DNA from: JB111 sp049856175
Lineage (GTDB): Bacteria; Actinomycetota; Actinomycetes; Actinomycetales; Actinomycetaceae
Assembly: GCF_049856175.1 (NCBI RefSeq)
Contig: NZ_JBNDNA010000006.1
Location: 62,001 to 126,000, forward strand
Length of the DNA stretch: 64,000 nucleotides
Reading direction: 5' to 3'
The position numbers were made by a program, and so were the translations under genes. Below are positions 16,072-24,729 of this stretch, in pieces (position 1 is the first letter of the stretch; every line of letters starts with the position of its first letter). Below the pieces are notes generated by a model. That model did not search any database and was not told the origin of the DNA. It saw only the letters and a list, made by a program, of their open reading frames with translations.

Positions 16072-16671
16072 TCACCCGACCGGCAGCATCCGGCCGAGCT
16101 CGACGGCCGCCGCCAGACGCTGGATCGCGCGTAGCGCCGGGGACCCGACCCCGGTCTCTGGCACCTGCTCGAAGAGATCGCCCAGCGCGTCGAGGAAGCC
16201 GAACCACCCGCCGAGGGCCGATCGCACCTGCTCCTCGTCGTCGCAGGCGTAGGTGAGGGTGAGCAGGACCTGCACGGGTGCGTCGTCCACCTCCCGCCCG
16301 ACCTCGGGCGAGCCGGTCGAGGACGGGTAGTGCGCCGCGGCCGGCTCGCCGATCTCGATCCGCACGTCGGCCCGCCCCTCGCCCGTCGTCCGCCACGACG
16401 TGTCCACGGACCGACCCGGATCGACGTCCCGGACGACGACCTCCGACGTCGCACCGCCCCCGTGATCGATCCGGACCGTCCCGGCCCCGCTCAGCGGGGC
16501 GTCGAGCTCGCCGAGCCACGCAGGCGTGTACCGCGGGTCGGTGAGCGCGGCCCACAGCGTGGCGGGCTCGACGGCCCACATCCTCTGCTGCACGAGCACC
16601 GTGCGACCGTCCTCCCCACGGGTGATGCTGCCGATCTCGTGGGGCGCGAGGCCGCTCAGGGGCGCGTTCAT
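16072..16671 (-). CDS. SRPBCC (START-like/AHSA1) domain protein
   Basis: The 199-aa protein reads as one SRPBCC hydrophobic-ligand-binding domain. VLVQQRMWAVEPATLWAALT (about residues 25-44) and RYTPAWLGELDAPLSGAGTV are the typical N-terminal strand and helix, followed by alternating strands and a long C-terminal helix. The ligand is unknown. The ATG overlaps the dnaE stop by 4 bp, so it is translated from the dnaE mRNA. No link to replication is implied by its fold. Confidence 0.8.
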   Translation of the reverse strand: MNAPLSGLAPHEIGSITRGEDGRTVLVQQRMWAVEPATLWAALTDPRYTPAWLGELDAPLSGAGTVRIDHGGGATSEVVVRDVDPGRSVDTSWRTTGEGRADVRIEIGEPAAAHYPSSTGSPEVGREVDDAPVQVLLTLTYACDDEEQVRSALGGWFGFLDALGDLFEQVPETGVGSPALRAIQRLAAAVELGRMLPVG

Positions 16672-19600
16672 GCGGGCGTCACGGTCCCCAGGCAGCCCGG
16701 CCCGAGGAGGGCCTTGAGGTCGCCGTAGAGGGCGGGGGAGGACGAGACCCGGTACCGGTCCGACAGCGAGAGGACGGTGTGCACGGTGGAGTTCTCGACC
16801 ACCACGCGCACCTCGGTCGATCCGGGGTGCTCGCCGAGGACCCGGCCGAGCCGGTCGACCATCGCCGGGTGGATCCGGTGCTCCGGCAGGAAGATCGACA
16901 GCGGCCCGGTCCCGTCCTGCAGGGTGGGGATCGTCATGGAGTCCGCGACGACCTGCACCTGCTCGTCGCGTACGGAGGCGCGCCCCTTGATGGAGACGAT
17001 CGTGTCCTCGGCCAGCGCGTGCGAGACCCCGATGTAGGACTGCGGGAAGAACATCACGTCGATCTCGCCGGACAGGTCCTCCAAGGTGGCGATCGCCCAC
17101 GGGTTGCCCTGCTTGGTCAGCTTGCGCTGGACGCTGGTGACCAGCCCGGCCAGCGTGATGCGGCGCCCGTCCACGGGGTTGTCCTCCGAGGCGGCGAGCA
17201 GGTCGGAGACGGCGGCGTCCGCGTGCTGACCGAGGGAGCCCTCGAGCCCGGCGAGCGGGTGGTCGGAGACGTACATGCCCAGCATGTGCCGCTCGAAGGC
17301 GAGCTTCTCCCGCTTGTCCCACTCGGGCAGGTCCGGGATCTCGATGTCGAAGCTCGCCTCGGCACCCTCCACCGCGGCGAACAGGTCGAACTGGCCGACG
17401 GCCTCGTTCCGCTTGACGTCCACCACCGCGTCGACGGCCTCCTCGTGCCGGGCGACCAGGGCACGCCGGGTGCTGCCGAGCGTGTCGAATGCCCCGGCCT
17501 TGATCAGCGACTCGATCGTGCGCTTGTTGCACACCACCGCGGGGACCTTGTCGAGGAAGTCCTGGAAGCTCGTGAACCGGCCCTTCTCCTCACGAGCCTC
17601 GATGATCCCCTTGACGACGTTCGCCCCGACGTTGCGGATGGCACCCAGACCGACCTTGATCTGCTCGCCGACCGGCGTGAAGTCGGCGGCCGAGGTGTTG
17701 ACGTCGGGTGCCTGCACCGTGATGTTCATGTGCCGGCACTCGGACAGGTAGAGCCCGAGCCGGTCCTTGTTCTCCTGCGAGTTCGTCAGGAGCGCCGCCA
17801 TGTACTCGACCGGGAAGTGTGCCTTGAGGTACGCGGTCCAGTACGAGACCAGGCCGTACGCGGCGGAGTGTGCCTTGTTGAACGCGTAGTCGGAGAACGG
17901 CAGGAGCACGTCCCACAGCGCCTTGACCGCAGCCGCGGAGTAGCCCCTCTCGAGCATCCCGGCCTCGAAGGTGACGAACTGCTTGTCCAGCTCCGCCTTC
18001 TTCTTCTTGCCCATCGCGCGCCGCAGGAGGTCGGCCTGTCCGAGCGTGTACCCGGCGACCTTCTGCGCGATCGCCATCACCTGCTCCTGGTAGACGATGA
18101 GGCCGTACGTGGTCCCGAGGATCTCCGACAGCGGCTCCTCGAGCTCGGGGTGGATCGGCTTGATCGCCTGCTGCCCGTTCTTGCGCAGCGCGTAGTTCGT
18201 GTGGGAGTTCGCGCCCATCGGGCCGGGCCGGTAGAGGGCGCCGACGGCGGAGATGTCCTCGAAGTTGTCCGGCTTCATCTGGCGCAGCAGCGTCCGCATG
18301 CCGCCGCCGTCGAGCTGGAACACTCCCAGGCTGTCTCCACGCGCGAGGAGCTGGTACGTCCCGGCATCGTCGAGCCCGAGGTGCTCGAGGTCGACCTGCT
18401 CCTTGCCGTTGAGCTCGATGTTCGTCATCGCGTCGTCGAGGACGGTGAGGTTGCGCAGCCCGAGGAAGTCCATCTTCAGCAGACCGAGCCCCTCGCACGT
18501 GGGGTAGTCGAACTGCGTGAGGATGAAGCCGTCGCGTGGATGACGCATGACGGGGATGACGTCGGTGAGCGCCGTGCTGGACATGATGACGGCGCAGGCG
18601 TGAACGCCCCACTGCCGGGTCATTCCCTCCAGCCCGGTGGCCATCTGGTAGACCCGGTTGGCCTCGGGGTCGGCGCTGAGCACGCCCCGGAACTCGCCGG
18701 CCTCTGCGTACCGCTTGGACTGCGGGTCCTGGATGTCCTTCAACGGGATGTCCTTGGCCATGACCGCGGGAGGCATCGCCTTGGTGAGCTTCTCCCCCAT
18801 CGCGAACGGGTAGCCGAGCACGCGCGCGGAGTCCTTGAGCGCCTGCTTGGACTTGATGACGCCGTAGGTGACGACCTGGGCGACCCGGTCGTCGCCGTAC
18901 TTGTCCACCACGTAGTCGATGACCTCACCGCGCCGGCGCTCGTCGAAGTCGACGTCGAAGTCCGGCATGGACACGCGGTCCGGGTTGAGGAACCGCTCGA
19001 AGATGAGGCCGTGGACGAGCGGGTCGAGGTCGGTGATGCGCATGGCGTACGCGACCATCGAGCCGGCGCCGGACCCACGCCCCGGACCGACGCGGATCCC
19101 GTTCTCCTTGGCCCAGTTGATGAAGTCGGCGACCACGAGGAAGTACCCGGGGAAACCCATCTGCGTGATGACGCCGACCTCGTACTCGGCCTGCGTGCGG
19201 ACATGGGCCGGGATACCGTCCGGGTACCGGTAGCGCAGGCCTCGCTCGACCTCCTTGACGAACCAGGAGTGCTCGTCCTCCCCCGGCGGCACGTCGAACC
19301 GGGGCATGAAGTTGGCCCCGTCGGCCGCGGTCGTGAACGTGACCTCGCACTGCTCGGCGACCAGGAGCGTGTTCCGCACGGCGTCGGGGTGGTCGGCGAA
19401 CAGGTTCCACATGTCCTTCGACGAGCGCAGGTGGTAGCCCGTGCCGTCGAACTTGAAGCGGTTCGGGTCGTCCAGGGTGGAGCCGGAGTTGAGACAGAGC
19501 ATGGCGTCCTGCACGGACTTCTGCTCGGCGGTGACGTAGTGCGAGTCGTTGGTGGCGAGCAGTGGCGCGTCGATCCGCTTCGCGAGCTCGAAGAGCTGCG

Positions 19601-20228
19601 GCATCGTCTTCTTCTCGAAGTCGTTGCCGTGGTCCATGATCTCGACGTAGAAGTTCTCGCGGCCGAAGATCTCCTGGAGCTCACCGGCGGCGCGGACCGC
19701 CTCCTCGGTCTGGCCGAGCCGGAGCCGCGTCTGCACCTCGCCGGACGGGCAGCCGGTGGAGGCGATCATGCCCGCCGCGTACTGCTGCAACAGGTCCCGG
19801 TCCATACGGGGCCACTTGCCCATCTGCCCGTCGAGCGACGCGTGGGAGGCCATCCGGAAGAGGTTGTGCATGCCCTCGGTGGTGCGGGCGAGCATGGTCA
19901 GGTGGGTGTAGGCGCCTGACGCGGACACGTCCTCGCCCTTCTGCCAGTCCTCGCCCCAGCGCACGCGCGTCTTCTTGTCGAACCGCGAGGTCCCGGGCGT
20001 CACGTACGCCTCGACGCCGATGATCGGCTTGATGCCCTTCGCGGTGGCGGCCCGGTAGAGCTCGAAGGCCCCGAACACGTATCCGTGGTCGGTGATCGCG
20101 ACGGCCTTCTGCCCCTGCCGCTCGACCTCGTCGACGAGCGCCTCGATCTTCGCCGCCCCGTCGAGCATCGAGTAGTCGGTGTGGACGTGGAGGTGGGCGA
20201 AGTCCTGCTGCGCGGGGGTCGAGGCCAT
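16668..20228 (-). CDS. dnaE: DNA polymerase III subunit alpha
   Basis: Main replicative polymerase, 1186 aa. The N-terminal PHP domain starts FAHLHVHTDYSMLDGAAK. The palm carries VGPGRGSGAGSMVAYAMRIT and the catalytic aspartates in MPDFDVDFDERRRGEV. The thumb and fingers contain VYQEQVMAIAQKVAGYTLGQ and FNKAHSAAYGLVSYW, and a C-terminal OB fold shows GRRITLAGLVTSVQRKLTKQ. I choose ATG 20228 over 20252 because TACGAT lies 7 nt upstream (leaderless) and the family starts just before the PHP motif. Length is normal for actinobacterial DnaE1. Confidence 0.98.
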   Translation of the reverse strand: MASTPAQQDFAHLHVHTDYSMLDGAAKIEALVDEVERQGQKAVAITDHGYVFGAFELYRAATAKGIKPIIGVEAYVTPGTSRFDKKTRVRWGEDWQKGEDVSASGAYTHLTMLARTTEGMHNLFRMASHASLDGQMGKWPRMDRDLLQQYAAGMIASTGCPSGEVQTRLRLGQTEEAVRAAGELQEIFGRENFYVEIMDHGNDFEKKTMPQLFELAKRIDAPLLATNDSHYVTAEQKSVQDAMLCLNSGSTLDDPNRFKFDGTGYHLRSSKDMWNLFADHPDAVRNTLLVAEQCEVTFTTAADGANFMPRFDVPPGEDEHSWFVKEVERGLRYRYPDGIPAHVRTQAEYEVGVITQMGFPGYFLVVADFINWAKENGIRVGPGRGSGAGSMVAYAMRITDLDPLVHGLIFERFLNPDRVSMPDFDVDFDERRRGEVIDYVVDKYGDDRVAQVVTYGVIKSKQALKDSARVLGYPFAMGEKLTKAMPPAVMAKDIPLKDIQDPQSKRYAEAGEFRGVLSADPEANRVYQMATGLEGMTRQWGVHACAVIMSSTALTDVIPVMRHPRDGFILTQFDYPTCEGLGLLKMDFLGLRNLTVLDDAMTNIELNGKEQVDLEHLGLDDAGTYQLLARGDSLGVFQLDGGGMRTLLRQMKPDNFEDISAVGALYRPGPMGANSHTNYALRKNGQQAIKPIHPELEEPLSEILGTTYGLIVYQEQVMAIAQKVAGYTLGQADLLRRAMGKKKKAELDKQFVTFEAGMLERGYSAAAVKALWDVLLPFSDYAFNKAHSAAYGLVSYWTAYLKAHFPVEYMAALLTNSQENKDRLGLYLSECRHMNITVQAPDVNTSAADFTPVGEQIKVGLGAIRNVGANVVKGIIEAREEKGRFTSFQDFLDKVPAVVCNKRTIESLIKAGAFDTLGSTRRALVARHEEAVDAVVDVKRNEAVGQFDLFAAVEGAEASFDIEIPDLPEWDKREKLAFERHMLGMYVSDHPLAGLEGSLGQHADAAVSDLLAASEDNPVDGRRITLAGLVTSVQRKLTKQGNPWAIATLEDLSGEIDVMFFPQSYIGVSHALAEDTIVSIKGRASVRDEQVQVVADSMTIPTLQDGTGPLSIFLPEHRIHPAMVDRLGRVLGEHPGSTEVRVVVENSTVHTVLSLSDRYRVSSSPALYGDLKALLGPGCLGTVTPA

Positions 20229-20235
20229 ACCCACG

Positions 20236-20241
20236 ATCGTA
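20236..20241 (-). promoter_or_regulatory. -10 element TACGAT of dnaE
   Basis: TACGAT lies 7 nt before the ATG at 20228 on the minus strand, with no Shine-Dalgarno sequence. Confidence 0.6.
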
Positions 20242-20290
20242 GGTTCGCCCACCGACGCTTCGGGGCCCGATCCGCCCGACCGGCGAGGTC

Positions 20291-20320
20291 CCCGGCGTGT
20301 CAGGGCGTGTCCCGGCGTGT
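20291..20320. repeat. three 10-bp direct repeats upstream of dnaE
   Basis: Units ending in GGCGTGT recur every 10 bp (CCCGGCGTGT, CAGGGCGTGT, CCCGGCGTGT), 50-80 bp upstream of the dnaE -10 element. The one-helical-turn period would suit a DNA-binding protein, but this is speculative. Confidence 0.5.
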
Positions 20321-20345
20321 CGCGGTCGCACCACCCCCGACGGGC

Positions 20346-20852
20346 TCAGTGCCGCAGCGTGAGTGCCATGTCCTTGTGCCAGATCCCGGCGTCGAGGTAC
20401 CGGTGCTGCGAGACCAGCTCGTACCCGAGCCGGTCGTAGAACGCGATCGCGTGCTCCTGCGCCTCGATGTCCACCCGGACGGATCCGTCCGGGCCCAGGT
20501 GCTCACCGACCGCCACGTCGTGCAGTGCCTGCATGACCGCGCGTCCGGCCCCCGTCCCGCGGGCGCCGCGCAGGACGGCGACCCGCCCGATCCGTACGAG
20601 CCCGGGTCCCGCCGGCAGGAGACGCGCCGTCGCGACCGGGTCCTCGCCGCCGGCCCGGTCGACGGTCGCGAGCACGTGCGTGGTGGTGGGGTCGGTGTCG
20701 AGCGCGTCGATCTCCTCGTCGCCGGGGACGTGCTGCTCCTCGACGAACACCTCCCACCGGATGCGCCAGCACGCCTCGAGGTCGTCCCGCCCGGTGACGA
20801 TCCGCGTGCGCGGCATCGGTAGGGGCACCGGGTCCGCCGACGGGCCCGTCAC
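20346..20852 (-). CDS. GNAT family N-acetyltransferase
   Basis: A 168-aa acetyltransferase. WRIRWEVFVEEQHVPGDEEI near the N-terminus resembles ElaA-type GNATs, and the acetyl-CoA motif A is VLRGARGTGAGRAVMQALHD (about residues 98-117), followed by AFYDRLGYELVSQHRYLDAG. The substrate is unknown. GTG 20852 overlaps the rluD stop; an ATG at 20816 is an alternative that loses only a non-conserved leader. Confidence 0.85.
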   Translation of the reverse strand: MTGPSADPVPLPMPRTRIVTGRDDLEACWRIRWEVFVEEQHVPGDEEIDALDTDPTTTHVLATVDRAGGEDPVATARLLPAGPGLVRIGRVAVLRGARGTGAGRAVMQALHDVAVGEHLGPDGSVRVDIEAQEHAIAFYDRLGYELVSQHRYLDAGIWHKDMALTLRH

Positions 20853-21784
20853 AGGCCGGCGGCGCGCAGGACCTCGAGCGCCCGGTCGAGGTCGTCCGGA
20901 TAGGGCGAGGCGACCTCGACGCGGTCGCCGGTCACGGGGTGGGCGAACCCGAGCCCGACGGCGTGCAACCACTGCCGCGTCAGCCCGACCCGTGCGGCGA
21001 GCGTGGGGTCCGCCCCGTAGGTCGTGTCGCCCACGCACGGGTGCCCGACGGCCGAGGTGTGGACCCGGATCTGGTGGGTGCGCCCGGTCTCCAGCTGGAC
21101 CTGGAGCAACGACGCCCCACGCATCGACTCGAGCGTCTCGTAGTGGGTGACGGCGTCCTTGCCTCCGGTGACGACCGCCATCCGGTAGCTGTGCCGTGGG
21201 TCCCGCCCGACCGGTGCGTCGATCGTGCCCGCGCTCGGGTCCATCTGGCCCTGGACGAGCGCGTGGTAGGTCTTGTCGACCGTGCGCTCCTTGAAGGCCC
21301 GCTTGAGCGCTGTGTAGGCCCGCTCGGACTTGGCGACGGCCATGAGGCCCGAGGTCCCGACGTCGAGGCGGTGCACGACGCCCTGTCTCTCCGGCGCCCC
21401 CGAGGTGGAGACGCGGCGACCGGAGGCGGCGAGCGCGCCGACGACGGTCGGACCGTCCCACCCGGGCGAGGGGTGCGCGGCGACGCCGACGGGCTTGTCG
21501 ACGACGACGACGTCGTCGTCCTCCAGCGCGATCAGCATGCCCTCGACGGCGGTCGGCTCCGGAGGGCCGGCCGGGCGCTCGGGCTCCGGGAGGGTCACCT
21601 CGAGCCAGGCGCCGGCGACGAGCCGGTCGGACTTGCCGACCACCGCTCCGTCGAGCACGACGTCGCCGCTCGCGGCCAGCTCGGCGGCGCGGGTCCTGGA
21701 CAGACCGAGCAGGCGGGAGATCGCGATGTCGACGCGTTCGCCGGCGAGCCCGTCGGGCACGGGCAGGGACCTGACCTCAGGCAC
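20849..21784 (-). CDS. RluA/RluD-family 23S rRNA pseudouridine synthase
   Basis: The 311-aa enzyme has an N-terminal S4 domain (ERVDIAISRLLGLSRTRAAE) and the pseudouridine synthase domain with VVVVDKPVGVAAHPSPGW, the catalytic Asp in VVHRLDVGTSGLMAVAKS and ETGRTHQIRVHTSAVGHP. This matches the RluD lineage, which modifies helix 69 of 23S rRNA, although the target was not determined here. GTG 21784 overlaps the lspA stop by 8 bp, and lspA-rluD order is conserved in many bacteria. Confidence 0.92.
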   Translation of the reverse strand: MPEVRSLPVPDGLAGERVDIAISRLLGLSRTRAAELAASGDVVLDGAVVGKSDRLVAGAWLEVTLPEPERPAGPPEPTAVEGMLIALEDDDVVVVDKPVGVAAHPSPGWDGPTVVGALAASGRRVSTSGAPERQGVVHRLDVGTSGLMAVAKSERAYTALKRAFKERTVDKTYHALVQGQMDPSAGTIDAPVGRDPRHSYRMAVVTGGKDAVTHYETLESMRGASLLQVQLETGRTHQIRVHTSAVGHPCVGDTTYGADPTLAARVGLTRQWLHAVGLGFAHPVTGDRVEVASPYPDDLDRALEVLRAAGL

Positions 21785-22844
21785 CGGGCTCGTCCGTCCG
21801 GGCCGCCCGCGCGGCAGCCTCGGCCGCCTCCCGACGACGGCGCAGCTCACGCCGCGTGATCCGCTCGCCCGGGGCGGCGTCCAGCGTCTCGGCGGGCATC
21901 GGTCGGTCGCCCGGGGTGGCGCTGCCCGTGGTCGTCGCGGTCTCGGCCCCCGCTCGCGGCTCAGCCTCCGGGCCGGGCCCGACGCCCGCATCCGGCGCGT
22001 CGCCACCGCCGGCCCTGTCGGTCGTGGCGTCCGCCGTGAGCACGGAGTCGTCGGGCTCCGGCTCCGCCGACCGGTGCTGCTCGGGGGCCCCCGCAGGCTC
22101 GCCCGCCGCTCCAGCTGTCCCGCCGGCGCCGGTGCCGACCGCGAGGCGGCGCTCCCACCAGGCCTCGGGGTCCTCGTCGTCGGCGCGCGGGGTGCCCGGC
22201 CCCGTACTCGCCGCCACCAGCCAGTCGGGATCGGTCCGGGCGGCGTCGTCGGCCTCGCCCGCACCGACCGTCCCGCTCCCCCCGTCCCGCTCGTCGCTCG
22301 CCCCGTCGCCCGCCGCCGAACCGTCGGTCGCCGACCGGTCCCCGAGGCGGGTGCCGTCGATCTCCCGACCCAGGAGCGCGAGCACGCAGATCATGCTCGC
22401 CGCCACGACGATGGCGATGTCGGCGACGTTCCCGACGAACCAGTTGTAGTAGGCGATGAAGTCGATGACGTGGCCCTGGAACACGCCGGGGTCGCGGAAG
22501 ATCCGGTCGATGAAGTTGCCGACCGCACCGCCCAGGAGCAGCCCGAGCGCCACCGCCCACGGGACGGACCGCAGCCTGCGGGCGTAGAAGAGGATCACCA
22601 CCACGACGACGGCGATGATGACCGTGAACAGCCAGGTCGTGCCGCTGCCGAGGCCGAAGGCCGCTCCGGGGTTGAAGACGAGCCGGAGACCCAGGTACTC
22701 CCCCAGGAGCTCGATCCTGCGACCGTCGGCGAGCTGGTCGAGCGCGATCGCCTTGGTCACCTGGTCGATGACGGCGACGGCGGCCGCCAGCCCGAGTAGG
22801 AGGGCCGGCAGCCGCCGTGACGCGCCGGGGGCGGCAGAGGTCAT
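21777..22844 (-). CDS. lspA: lipoprotein signal peptidase with long cytosolic tail
   Basis: Signal peptidase II, the aspartic protease that cleaves prolipoproteins. Four membrane segments lie at about 12-28, 70-88, 94-110 and 140-158. The catalytic aspartates are in GNFIDRIFRDPG (Asp113) and GNVADIAI (Asp142), and VFNPGAAFG is present. The family is normally 160-200 aa; this protein is 355 aa. Residues 165-355 are an acidic, Gly/Ala/Asp-rich tail with DPEAWWERRLAVG in the middle and an Arg/Ala-rich helix at the end. The lspA core is certain; the tail is unusual and of unknown use. Confidence 0.95.
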   Translation of the reverse strand: MTSAAPGASRRLPALLLGLAAAVAVIDQVTKAIALDQLADGRRIELLGEYLGLRLVFNPGAAFGLGSGTTWLFTVIIAVVVVVILFYARRLRSVPWAVALGLLLGGAVGNFIDRIFRDPGVFQGHVIDFIAYYNWFVGNVADIAIVVAASMICVLALLGREIDGTRLGDRSATDGSAAGDGASDERDGGSGTVGAGEADDAARTDPDWLVAASTGPGTPRADDEDPEAWWERRLAVGTGAGGTAGAAGEPAGAPEQHRSAEPEPDDSVLTADATTDRAGGGDAPDAGVGPGPEAEPRAGAETATTTGSATPGDRPMPAETLDAAPGERITRRELRRRREAAEAAARAARTDEPGA

Positions 22845-22851
22845 GGGGTGG

Positions 22852-23634
22852 TCAGATTCCGCTCTCGCGGTTGCCGGTGCCGCCCTCGACCGTGCTGAGG
22901 AGCTGGTTGAGGTAGCTCTTCAGGCGCGTGCGGTAGTCGCGCTCGAACGTGCGCAGCTCGTCGATCTTGCGCTCGAGGAGCGAACGCTCCTGCTCGAGCT
23001 GCGAGAGCGTGCGGTTGGAGTGGGCCTCGGCCTCGGTCACGATGCGCTCGGACTCGGACTGGGCCTCGGAGACGAGGCGGGCCGCCTCGGCCTGGCCGTC
23101 GGCGACGTACTCGTCGTGCACGCGCTGCGCCATGGCGAGCATGCCGGCGGCGGAGTCGGACGCGCCCGTGGTGGCCGCCGGTGCGGCCGGGGTCGTGGCC
23201 GGCGCGGCCGGGGCCGACTGCTCGACCGGCTCCGCGGCGGGGACCTGCGTCTCCGCGGGCGACTGGGGCTCCGCGGTGGCGGCGGCTGCGTAGGGCTGCG
23301 GCGTGGCGGGCGCCGCGTCGTGCACGGAACGGCGGTTGGGGGCGGAGGTGACGGAGGGGGTCTCCGCCGTGTCGTCGGCGGCGGGCACCTGGGCCTCGGC
23401 GTCCGGGGCGTCCTCGGTCGCCGCAGCGTCGCCGGAGTGTCCGGACAGCTCCGCGACGCGGGCCTCGGACGCCTCCAGGCGGGCCTTGAGCTCCTCGTTC
23501 TCGGCGTAGACGGACCGGAGCGTGTCGACCACCTCGTCGAGGAAGTCGTCCACCTCGTCCTGGTTGTATCCCTCGCGGAACTTGGTCGCCTCAAACTTCT
23601 TGTTGAGGACGTCGTCGGCGCTGAGCAGTGCCAT
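22852..23634 (-). CDS. divIVA: DivIVA/Wag31 polar growth protein
   Basis: Coiled-coil scaffold that marks negatively curved membrane at poles and septum. The N-terminal membrane-binding domain (MALLSADDVLNKKFEATKFR, then GYNQDEVDDFLDEVVDTLR) is followed by a first coil, an Ala/Pro/Thr-rich linker of about 100 residues, and a second long coiled coil from about 165 (AMAQRVHDEYVADG to DYRTRLKSYLNQLLS). At 260 aa it is of normal size for the actinobacterial type. A GAGGTGAG ribosome binding site precedes the ATG. It probably has its own promoter within 60 bp upstream. Confidence 0.97.
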   Translation of the reverse strand: MALLSADDVLNKKFEATKFREGYNQDEVDDFLDEVVDTLRSVYAENEELKARLEASEARVAELSGHSGDAAATEDAPDAEAQVPAADDTAETPSVTSAPNRRSVHDAAPATPQPYAAAATAEPQSPAETQVPAAEPVEQSAPAAPATTPAAPAATTGASDSAAGMLAMAQRVHDEYVADGQAEAARLVSEAQSESERIVTEAEAHSNRTLSQLEQERSLLERKIDELRTFERDYRTRLKSYLNQLLSTVEGGTGNRESGI

Positions 23635-23691
23635 CTCGTCTCACCTCGATCTTGGTCGGTCGTGGCTGGACGCCACGCGCGTCCGCGCCCC

Positions 23692-23697
23692 AGATTA
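23692..23697 (-). promoter_or_regulatory. candidate -10 TAATCT of divIVA
   Basis: TAATCT on the minus strand gives an expected leader of about 50 nt to the divIVA ATG. It follows a hairpin that could end the sepF-yggT message. The -35 region is not convincing. Confidence 0.4.
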
Positions 23698-23734
23698 CTC
23701 GGAGGAGCGCGGATGCATCGGTACCCGGGCCGGT

Positions 23735-23757
23735 GCGCCGCGGCCCGCCCGCGGCGC
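23735..23757 (-). terminator. hairpin downstream of yggT
   Basis: Perfect 9-bp stem (GCGCCGCGG and CCGCGGCGC) with a 5-nt loop, about 20 nt after the yggT stop and before the divIVA promoter. It lacks a T-run, as is common in very GC-rich genomes. Confidence 0.5.
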
Positions 23758-23774
23758 CGTCGTCCGGGTGGGCG

Positions 23775-24077
23775 TCACAGGAGCGCCGCGGCGAGGACCG
23801 GCAGCAGGAACCCACGCACGAGCTGGACGCCGAGGAACAGGATGATGAAGCCCAGGTCGAGCGAGATCTGGCCGATGCGCACGGGCGGCACGAACCGTCT
23901 GATGAACCGCAGCGGCGGGTCGGTGAGCCCGTAGACGACGTTCGCGAGGACGAGGACGATGCCGGTGGGCCGCCACGTGCGGGAGAAGATCTGGACGAGG
24001 TCGATGACGACGCGGGCGAGCAGGACGAGGAGGTAGAGCCACAGGATCAGGCTCAGCGCGCTGAGGACGATCCCCAC
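23775..24077 (-). CDS. YggT family membrane protein
   Basis: A 100-aa integral membrane protein with segments at about 3-25 (LSALSLILWLYLLVLLARVV) and 73-98 (LDLGFIILFLGVQLVRGFLL), and the family motif between them, YGLTDPPLRFIRRFVPPV. YggT proteins are linked to cell division or osmotic tolerance; their mechanism is unclear. GTG 24077 lies 4 bp after the sepF stop. Confidence 0.9.
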   Translation of the reverse strand: MGIVLSALSLILWLYLLVLLARVVIDLVQIFSRTWRPTGIVLVLANVVYGLTDPPLRFIRRFVPPVRIGQISLDLGFIILFLGVQLVRGFLLPVLAAALL

Positions 24078-24081
24078 GATG

Positions 24082-24624
24082 TCAGGCGCGGGCGAAGTCG
24101 AACCCCGAGCGGGGAGACTCCTCCTCGGCGTGCGTCACGGCCACGCTGCGGGGGGCAAGGATGAAGGCTCCCGGCGAAACCTTCTCGAGCACCCCGCCGA
24201 GGGCCATGGCGAGTCCGGCGGCGAAGTCGATGAGGCGACGCGCGTCGGCCTCGGAGATCCCCTCCATGTTGAGGATCACCGGAGTGCCGGAGCGGTAGGC
24301 GTCACCCACCGCGGGCGCGTCGTTGTAGCTCGTGGGACGCATGGTCACGATGCGGGAGAGCTCGACGTCCACTGGGGCCTCCTGGCGGGCGGGTGCGAGG
24401 CGGGTGATGTGGGTGACCTCGGCGTGCCGTTCGCGGGCGGCGGGCTGCTCGCGGGTCTCCTCCGCCTCGCGCCGGTCGTCGTACGACCGCCGGTCCTCGG
24501 CGACGCGTCGGTCGTCACGACGGCGGTCGGCGGGCTCGTCGTAGCCTCCCTCACCCTCGTACAGGTCGTCCTGCGGCTCGGCGAAGGAGAGGTACTCCAT
24601 GAACTTGCGCATGGTGCCGGGCAT
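24082..24624 (-). CDS. sepF: cell division protein SepF
   Basis: SepF anchors FtsZ to the membrane, which matters in Actinobacteria because they lack FtsA. The 180-aa protein starts MPGTMRKFMEYLSFAEPQ, whose N-terminus forms the membrane-inserting helix. An acidic/Arg-rich linker follows, then the FtsZ-binding SepF domain (VILNMEGISEADARRLIDFA, GLAMALGGVLEKVSPGAFIL). I choose ATG 24624, preceded by a GAGGAG site, over the ATG at 24678. Its neighbours yggT and divIVA are typical. Confidence 0.95.
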   Translation of the reverse strand: MPGTMRKFMEYLSFAEPQDDLYEGEGGYDEPADRRRDDRRVAEDRRSYDDRREAEETREQPAARERHAEVTHITRLAPARQEAPVDVELSRIVTMRPTSYNDAPAVGDAYRSGTPVILNMEGISEADARRLIDFAAGLAMALGGVLEKVSPGAFILAPRSVAVTHAEEESPRSGFDFARA

Positions 24625-24729
24625 GGGGGTCGCTCCTCGGTCGTGACGGGCGGCGGGAAGGTCGCTCCCGCCACGCACCTGACGCTAACCGGTGGAGGTC
24701 CGCGCCGGTGGTGCGACGCGCCGGGCGGG

